64,000 nucleotides of DNA, from the NCBI GenBank assembly GCA_016722525.1, contig JADKJB010000011.1:1-64000 (forward strand). The letters run 5' to 3'. The notes under the pieces were generated by a model that had not been told where the DNA came from, ran no database searches, and saw only the letters and a program-made list of their open reading frames with translations. Numbering within the stretch: the first letter of the stretch is position 1; each line of letters starts with the position of its first letter. Shown in pieces: positions 59,740 through 64,000 of this stretch. Both the position numbers and the translations under genes were made by a program. Source of the stretch: Bacteroidota bacterium (GTDB lineage Bacteria > Bacteroidota > Bacteroidia > AKYH767-A > OLB10).

Positions 59740-60949
59740 TTAGCTGAGTATTAAAGTGGTAAAACGAATGATGAAATCTGATCCGTTTCCAGGATCAGAT
59801 TCTATTAATAATTCACCTTTGTGAGCAACGTTTATTATACGTGCACTTTCAGACAACCCTAAACCTGAATTTTTTTCTGATTTCTTATTAGTATAAAATG
59901 CTTGAAGTAATTGTTTGGTATCTTTTTCACTGATACCGGTTCCATTATCCTTTATCCTTATTTGAATAAATCTGGGGAGTTTACGGGTGGATATGGTTAC
60001 CTTGGGTTGATAACCTTTGGGTGCTTTACTCTTTTTTTCATGTACGGATTCAAAAGCATTCAGTAAAAGATTGAACACAACAATTCTTATAGCATCTGGA
60101 ATGATATCTATTTTAGGAAGTATTTTTTCCAAGTCTCTTACGACTGAGCAACTGAACTCAGGTATTTCAGTACTGATATAATGAAAAGCCTGATCTGTCA
60201 CCTGATCTATTAAATCATTTAAATTGGTATTTATTTTTTCATCTTGAATTGAGGATGTCTCATCATGAAAAGTTGCAATTGCTTTTGCGAATTTTGAATT
60301 AATAAGGATGCCGGTTTATTCAACACATCTTGTTTATTTGCCACAATTGATTTTAGCCATTCTTTGGAATCCTCCATTTGAATATCAGCTTTCTGGAACG
60401 ATTGGCTTAAACTCTTAAATTCTAAAAGTTCCTTTGAAAAATTAGCATTAAAACCTTGAACGTAGTTTAAGTAGGATTTAGATAATTGCAATTGTTCCTT
60501 AACAGCTGCGAGCGCACGAAATCTGTTTAAAAGAAGTAATACAGCTATTCCTATTAAAATGCCAAAAATGAGGAGTGTGTTCCTTGTCATTTTTAGATTT
60601 TCATTATCTATGTCTTCATTGCCCGATTTTAGAGCTGCAATTTCTTTCTCTTTAGCTTCGATCTCTAAAATTCGTAATTTTCGGGAGTTAGCAAAATCCT
60701 GATTTATTATTTTAACAATACTGTCTCTATCCCGGGTCATTGTTACTTCTTGTAAAATTGCATAGCGTTGCAAAACTTCAAGTGCCAATGAATTTTTATT
60801 TGTGTTAGTATAATTAGTATACAACTTCAAATATTGATTCATTTGTTCCTTTTGTTGAGAAGAAACCGATGTCTGGCAAAAACTTTAGAAGAATTAAGGA
60901 CTAGCGCAAAAAGCAAAAAAGAGCGAAATAGTATTTTTAGGAATCGCAC
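59740..60949 (-). CDS. Membrane histidine-kinase-like protein without a clear H-box, frameshifts
   Basis: GTG 60949 gives a signal peptide (RFLKILFRSFLLFALVLNSS); a shift near 60875 leads into QTSVSSQQKEQMNQYLKLY. Then follow a helical periplasmic segment, a membrane helix (TLLIFGILIGIAVLLLLN, about 60560), a coiled coil, and after a second shift near 60310 the frame reads FAKAIATFHDETSSIQDEKI and a HATPase domain: N-box VFNLLLNAFESVHEK, G1 IKDNGTGIS, G2 KNSGLGLSESARI. Joined length about 403 aa. The usual HisKA motif (HExxxP-type) is missing in either frame; FHDE is the only His near its place. Ancestral function is signal transduction; autokinase activity is uncertain. Confidence 0.7.
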
Positions 60950-60980
60950 AAGTTTTTGTAGTTGTTTTAATTGTTTAACG

Positions 60981-60988
60981 CAAAGGTA
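60981..60988 (-). promoter_or_regulatory. -7 element of the kinase/membrane-protein pair
   Basis: Minus-strand TACCTTTG, 31 bases before the proposed GTG start, matches TAnnTTTG. Confidence 0.5.
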
Positions 60989-61035
60989 ATGATATCGAAA
61001 CCTTATTAATAGACCTACTTTTCAACATTTACTTG

Positions 61036-61931
61036 TTAATGATTTTTATCAGTACCCAGTGTAGCTTTAATAAACCTTGGATTTGAGCTCATGTCATTTC
61101 TTAAAATTGTATCTCTGAATACGAACATTTCAGGTAAATTCAGGATATATGGGCCATAATTTTTATGAATCTCGAAGTAAACAACTCCACCTTCAGACAA
61201 ATGTTGTGTAGCATACTGTAATATCGCTTTGTAATATACCAGTGGATCCATATCAGGAACAAAAAGTGCTAAATGCGGTTCATAATCCTTCACATTCTTT
61301 TCCAATGTTTCGGCTTCAGATATAGGGATGTAAGGTGGGTTGCTGATAATAATATCAATTTTCTCCTTAGGTTCAAATGTTGGATGTAAGATATCATCAC
61401 AAACAAAATTAACATTCGCTCTTAAATTTAATGCATTTTCTTGAGCAATTGCAAGTGCTTTTTGGGATATGTCGGTGGCTGTGACATAGGCTGCAGGCTT
61501 ATTAATTTTCAGGGTGATAGGTATACATCCGGTACCTGTTCCTATATCCATAATTTTAAGTCGTTTCTTATATCCCTTATATTCATCCAATAGCCAGGCT
61601 ACCAGTTCTTCTGTTTCTGGGCGGGGAATTAAAACATTTTCATTGACTATAAATTTATTTCCATAAAACCATTGCATTCCTGTAACGTACTGAACAGGTT
61701 CGCCTTGAGCCAACCTGTTCAGGTCCGACTTTAACTCTGACAAATTGACTTCTTCAATGGTAAAGCGCTATCCGTAGCTCTTTTGATCGTTTCAATTTTC
61801 AATTTATCTGACAGATAAACGGAGGTAATTGCTTTTATTTCAGATGGATCGTATAAATGAGCCAGTGCAGTTTCAAATTGCGCTTGAAGTTCCTTAAATT
61901 CATAAAGGGTTAAAGGTAAAAAAAGAGTTAC
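61036..61931 (-). CDS. prmC: Release factor N5-glutamine methyltransferase, frameshift(s) in the N-terminal part
   Basis: PrmC methylates the Gln of the GGQ motif in RF1 and RF2. The C-terminal domain is clear: LIPRPETEELVAWLLDEY, SAM-binding IMDIGTGTGCIPITL, the catalytic ISNPPYIPISE and YEPHLALFVPDMDPLVYY. From 61743 upstream the frame changes; the N-terminal helical domain (LTLYEFKELQAQFETALAHL, SEIKAITSVYLSDKL) is read in another frame up to about 61931, where no good start codon is seen because of a further likely indel. Corrected length about 290 aa. It abuts ribD head to head. Confidence 0.88.
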
Positions 61932-61954
61932 ATTTGCAAGCTTTCCCTGAAAAA

Positions 61955-63010
61955 ATGAATCATGAATTATTCATGCGTCGATGTATTGAACTGGCAGCAA
62001 AAGGGTCTGGATTTGTCGCTCCAAATCCAATGGTAGGAGCTGTATTGGTTGGTAACGGCAACATAATTTCAGAGGGTTACCATAAATTTTTTGGAGGGCC
62101 TCATGCCGAAGTCAATGCATTAGATATTGTAACCGATCGACAGTTACTTTCAAATATTACTCTTTATGTAAATCTGGAGCCTTGTTCCCATTTTGGTAAA
62201 ACTCCACCCTGTGCAAATCTTATTATTTCAAAGGGCATTTCAAAAGTTGTAATTGCTAACACTGATCCAAACCCCAAAGTAAATGGTAATGGGGTGAAAA
62301 TACTCAGAGATTCGGGGGTAGAAGTTATTACCGGAGTTTTAGAAAAAGAAGGTCTTGAATTAAATAAGCGTTTTTTCACTTTCCATACTGTAAAAAGACC
62401 TTACATTATTCTTAAATGGGCTCAGAGTGCCGATGGCTATATTGCGCCTTTACCTGCTAATAACCTGGAGCACAAAATAACTTGGATCAGTGGCGCATCT
62501 TCCCGATTGCTGGTTCACAAATGGCGAAGTGAGGAACATTCCATTTTGATAGGTAGTAATACAGCAAAATACGATAATCCAAAATTGAATGTCAGAGGCT
62601 TTGAAGCTCAAAATCCGATTCGTATTATTTTTGATCCCAATCTTGAATTGCCACCCACATTAAATATTTTTGATCATAAAGTCAAGACAATCCTGTTCAA
62701 CAATAAAAAAAGCGGAACGCAAAAAAATTTGGAATTTGTTAAAATTAATAAAAACCAAAATTCAATTTCAGATGTGTTAACTCTACTTTATGAAAGGTCT
62801 ATTCTTTCAGTTCTGGTTGAAGGAGGTGCTTATACACTCAATAAATTTATTAAGTCAGGGATGTGGGATGAAGCGAGAGTTTTTACCGGAGCTACTCCAT
62901 TGCAATCGGGAATTAAGTCCCCTGATTTTGTGGCTCAAGCAGAAGCAACTTATAAGATAGAAATGGATCATTTGAACATATATAGGAATTTTTCTAATAA
63001 TTTTAACTGA
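61955..63010 (+). CDS. ribD: Bifunctional diaminohydroxyphosphoribosylaminopyrimidine deaminase / 5-amino-6-(5-phosphoribosylamino)uracil reductase
   Basis: RibD carries out the second and third steps of riboflavin synthesis. The deaminase part (1-145) has FVAPNPMVGAVLV, zinc-binding GGPHAEVNAL and LEPCSHFGKTPPC. The reductase part (150-350) has PYIILKWAQSADGYI, GSNTAKYDNPKLNVR and LSVLVEGGAYTLNKFI. I chose ATG 61955 (MNHELFMRRCIELA), as family members begin right before the MRRC helix; a TTG seven codons earlier is in frame. Intact, 351 aa. Its stop codon overlaps the next ATG by one base. Confidence 0.94.
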   Translation: MNHELFMRRCIELAAKGSGFVAPNPMVGAVLVGNGNIISEGYHKFFGGPHAEVNALDIVTDRQLLSNITLYVNLEPCSHFGKTPPCANLIISKGISKVVIANTDPNPKVNGNGVKILRDSGVEVITGVLEKEGLELNKRFFTFHTVKRPYIILKWAQSADGYIAPLPANNLEHKITWISGASSRLLVHKWRSEEHSILIGSNTAKYDNPKLNVRGFEAQNPIRIIFDPNLELPPTLNIFDHKVKTILFNNKKSGTQKNLEFVKINKNQNSISDVLTLLYERSILSVLVEGGAYTLNKFIKSGMWDEARVFTGATPLQSGIKSPDFVAQAEATYKIEMDHLNIYRNFSNNFN

Positions 63011-63888
63011 TGTTGATCTATCTACTTTTAAGTATTCTGAGTTCCACTTTTTTGTTAATTATATTAAAAAGTTTTATTCGCTGGAAAGTTGAAACACTGC
63101 ATGGAATAATATTTAACTATTGGGTAGCAGCCCTCCTCTCCTTTTCTATTGCTCCTGCGCACAATACTGCCCAATTGCCTTCACTGTTGAATATGTGGTA
63201 CGTATCACTCTTTATTGGGTTTTTGTTCATTGTTGTTTTTTACATTACTGCCAAAACCACTCAGATATCTGGTGTCGCAGTTGCCTCTGTCGCCTCCAAA
63301 ATGTCGATGATCATACCTATCTCAGCCGGTTTGTTTCTTTATAATGAAAGCATGGGATTGCAAAAACTTATTGGTATTTTAATAGCTATTCCTGCGGTAA
63401 TTCTTGCCAGTAATTCTGGGTCTATATCCAATACAAAATCTTTTAATTTAAAACAAATTGGACTACCATTATTGCTTTTTTTTGGGGCCGGATTAGTGGA
63501 TACGGCAATTAAATTCACCCAACATCAGTTTATGAACGACGATAACCGTCAGGTAGTTATTATGTCGATTTTTGCAAGTGCCGGTATTTTTGGAATTTTG
63601 AGGTTAATTTTTGAAATAGCTATCCTTAAGAAACAGGTTTCTTTGCGAAGTGTTGGTGGAGGTGTTGTTCTTGGAGTTACGAATTATCTTTCCCTCTATT
63701 TTCTCCTCAAATGCCTTGAAAGCCCTGATACCGAAAGCAGTACTGTTTTCGCCTATGTAAATGTAGGAGTTGTGGTTACTTCCTTTTTTGCAGGAATTCT
63801 TTTGTTCCAGTAACAACCTGAAAGAAATAAAATTATCGGAATAGTTTTGTCTTTAATAGCTATTGTGATTTTATCGTATAATTTTTAA
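63010..63888 (+). CDS. DMT/EamA-like transporter, interrupted by an in-frame TAA
   Basis: Ten hydrophobic helices in the pattern of two EamA repeats: LIYLLLSILSSTFLLII, GVAVASVASKMSMIIPISAGL, the loop NESMGLQKLIGILIAIPAVIL, and the second repeat ending TVFAYVNVGVVVTSFFAGILL. TAA at 63811-63813 stops the frame, yet the same frame goes on with QPERNKIIGIVLSLIAIVIL, the expected last helix, to TAA 63886-63888. A substitution at one codon therefore removes helix ten. Substrate unknown; such exporters handle amino acids or metabolites. It starts within the ribD stop, so it may be co-transcribed. Confidence 0.8.
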
Positions 63889-63889
63889 A

Positions 63890-64000
63890 ATGCTATTCGA
63901 CAACGAATATAAAACTATCCTTGCTTGTTCCGTTGGTGAATTTAAGGATCGGGGAAGTAGGTTCATTGGATACGCTTATTCAGTAAATTCAGAAAAAGAG
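63890..64000 (+). CDS. YigZ/IMPACT family protein, 5' part only
   Basis: ATG 63890 opens MLFDNEYKTILACSVGEFKD and RGSRFIGYAYSV, the start of the YigZ (UPF0029) family, whose members begin with a YKT...GxxKxxGSKFIG pattern. The gene runs off the right edge after 37 codons. It follows the transporter by one base. Confidence 0.75.
   Translation, partial: MLFDNEYKTILACSVGEFKDRGSRFIGYAYSVNSEKE

Noticed and set aside
14955..63813. TAA as a recoded sense codon, because of two in-frame TAA codons
   Set aside because: Many intact genes in the window end with TAA followed by non-coding DNA or terminators, so TAA is a normal stop.
1..64000. tRNA genes, rRNA, riboswitches or insertion sequences
   Set aside because: I looked for T-loop consensus, thiamine/cobalamin box-like conserved blocks near ribD, dapA and others, transposase motifs and terminal inverted repeats, and found none that hold up.

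Overview
The window is chromosomal DNA from a member of the Bacteroidota, probably the Chitinophagales/Sphingobacteriia side of the phylum, though I cannot place it more exactly. The evidence is AT-rich DNA, many promoters of the Bacteroidota type (TAnnTTTG at -7, often TTTG upstream), two secreted proteins with type IX secretion C-terminal sorting domains, and phylum-typical families (exonuclease/GIY-YIG fusion, YfiT-like DinB protein, Ste24-type M48 protease, LpxH-type hydrolase, Wza/Wzc-type export). I see no rRNA, tRNA, CRISPR array, IS element or prophage.

Layout. 1-5.9 kb: edge-truncated DNRLRE surface protein, mpl, a short tandem-repeat tract, a metallo-beta-lactamase-fold gene and comEC, the last two badly broken. 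6.1-12.0 kb: secreted T9SS protein, rhomboid protease, GmhB-like phosphatase, class IV aminotransferase, Uup-type ABC-F ATPase, Cys-rich lipoprotein. 12.3-17.4 kb: signalling island of five genes with receiver domains, centred on a multi-PAS NarL-type kinase and its LuxR-type regulator. 17.5-20.7 kb: zinc-ribbon protein, short SSB, HEAT-like protein, exonuclease/GIY-YIG protein. 20.8-29.7 kb: 1482-aa S8 protease with T9SS tail, LpxH, M1 peptidase. 29.9-31.7 kb: Crp/Fnr regulator with a perfect 20-bp palindrome behind it, DUF2892 protein, lipoprotein. 31.8-40.7 kb: polysaccharide locus (asnB-like, glycosyltransferase, Wza-like, Wzc-like, rfbC, WecA/MraY-type transferase, lytic transglycosylase). 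40.8-51.6 kb: uvrB, envelope and unknown genes, DAO oxidoreductase, M48 protease, VWA protein, lolD, then selD and mnmH for 2-selenouridine in tRNA. 51.9-64.0 kb: yqgE, pdxH, metallophosphoesterase, dapA, ligA, YfiT-like protein, a membrane protein/histidine kinase pair, prmC, ribD, a DMT transporter and the start of a YigZ-family gene.

The dominant oddity is sequence integrity. About half of the genes are interrupted, mostly by one-base indels, often in homopolymers. Two core genes (asnB, uvrB) lack an internal block of roughly 60-100 codons and two genes carry an in-frame TAA. The lesions are clustered: 2.8-5.9 kb and 35.6-37.4 kb are full of them, while 20.8-29.7 kb and 44.3-51.6 kb are clean. 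This looks more like uneven consensus quality than gene decay, but the sequence alone cannot settle it. Coordinates of broken genes cover the whole reconstructed gene.
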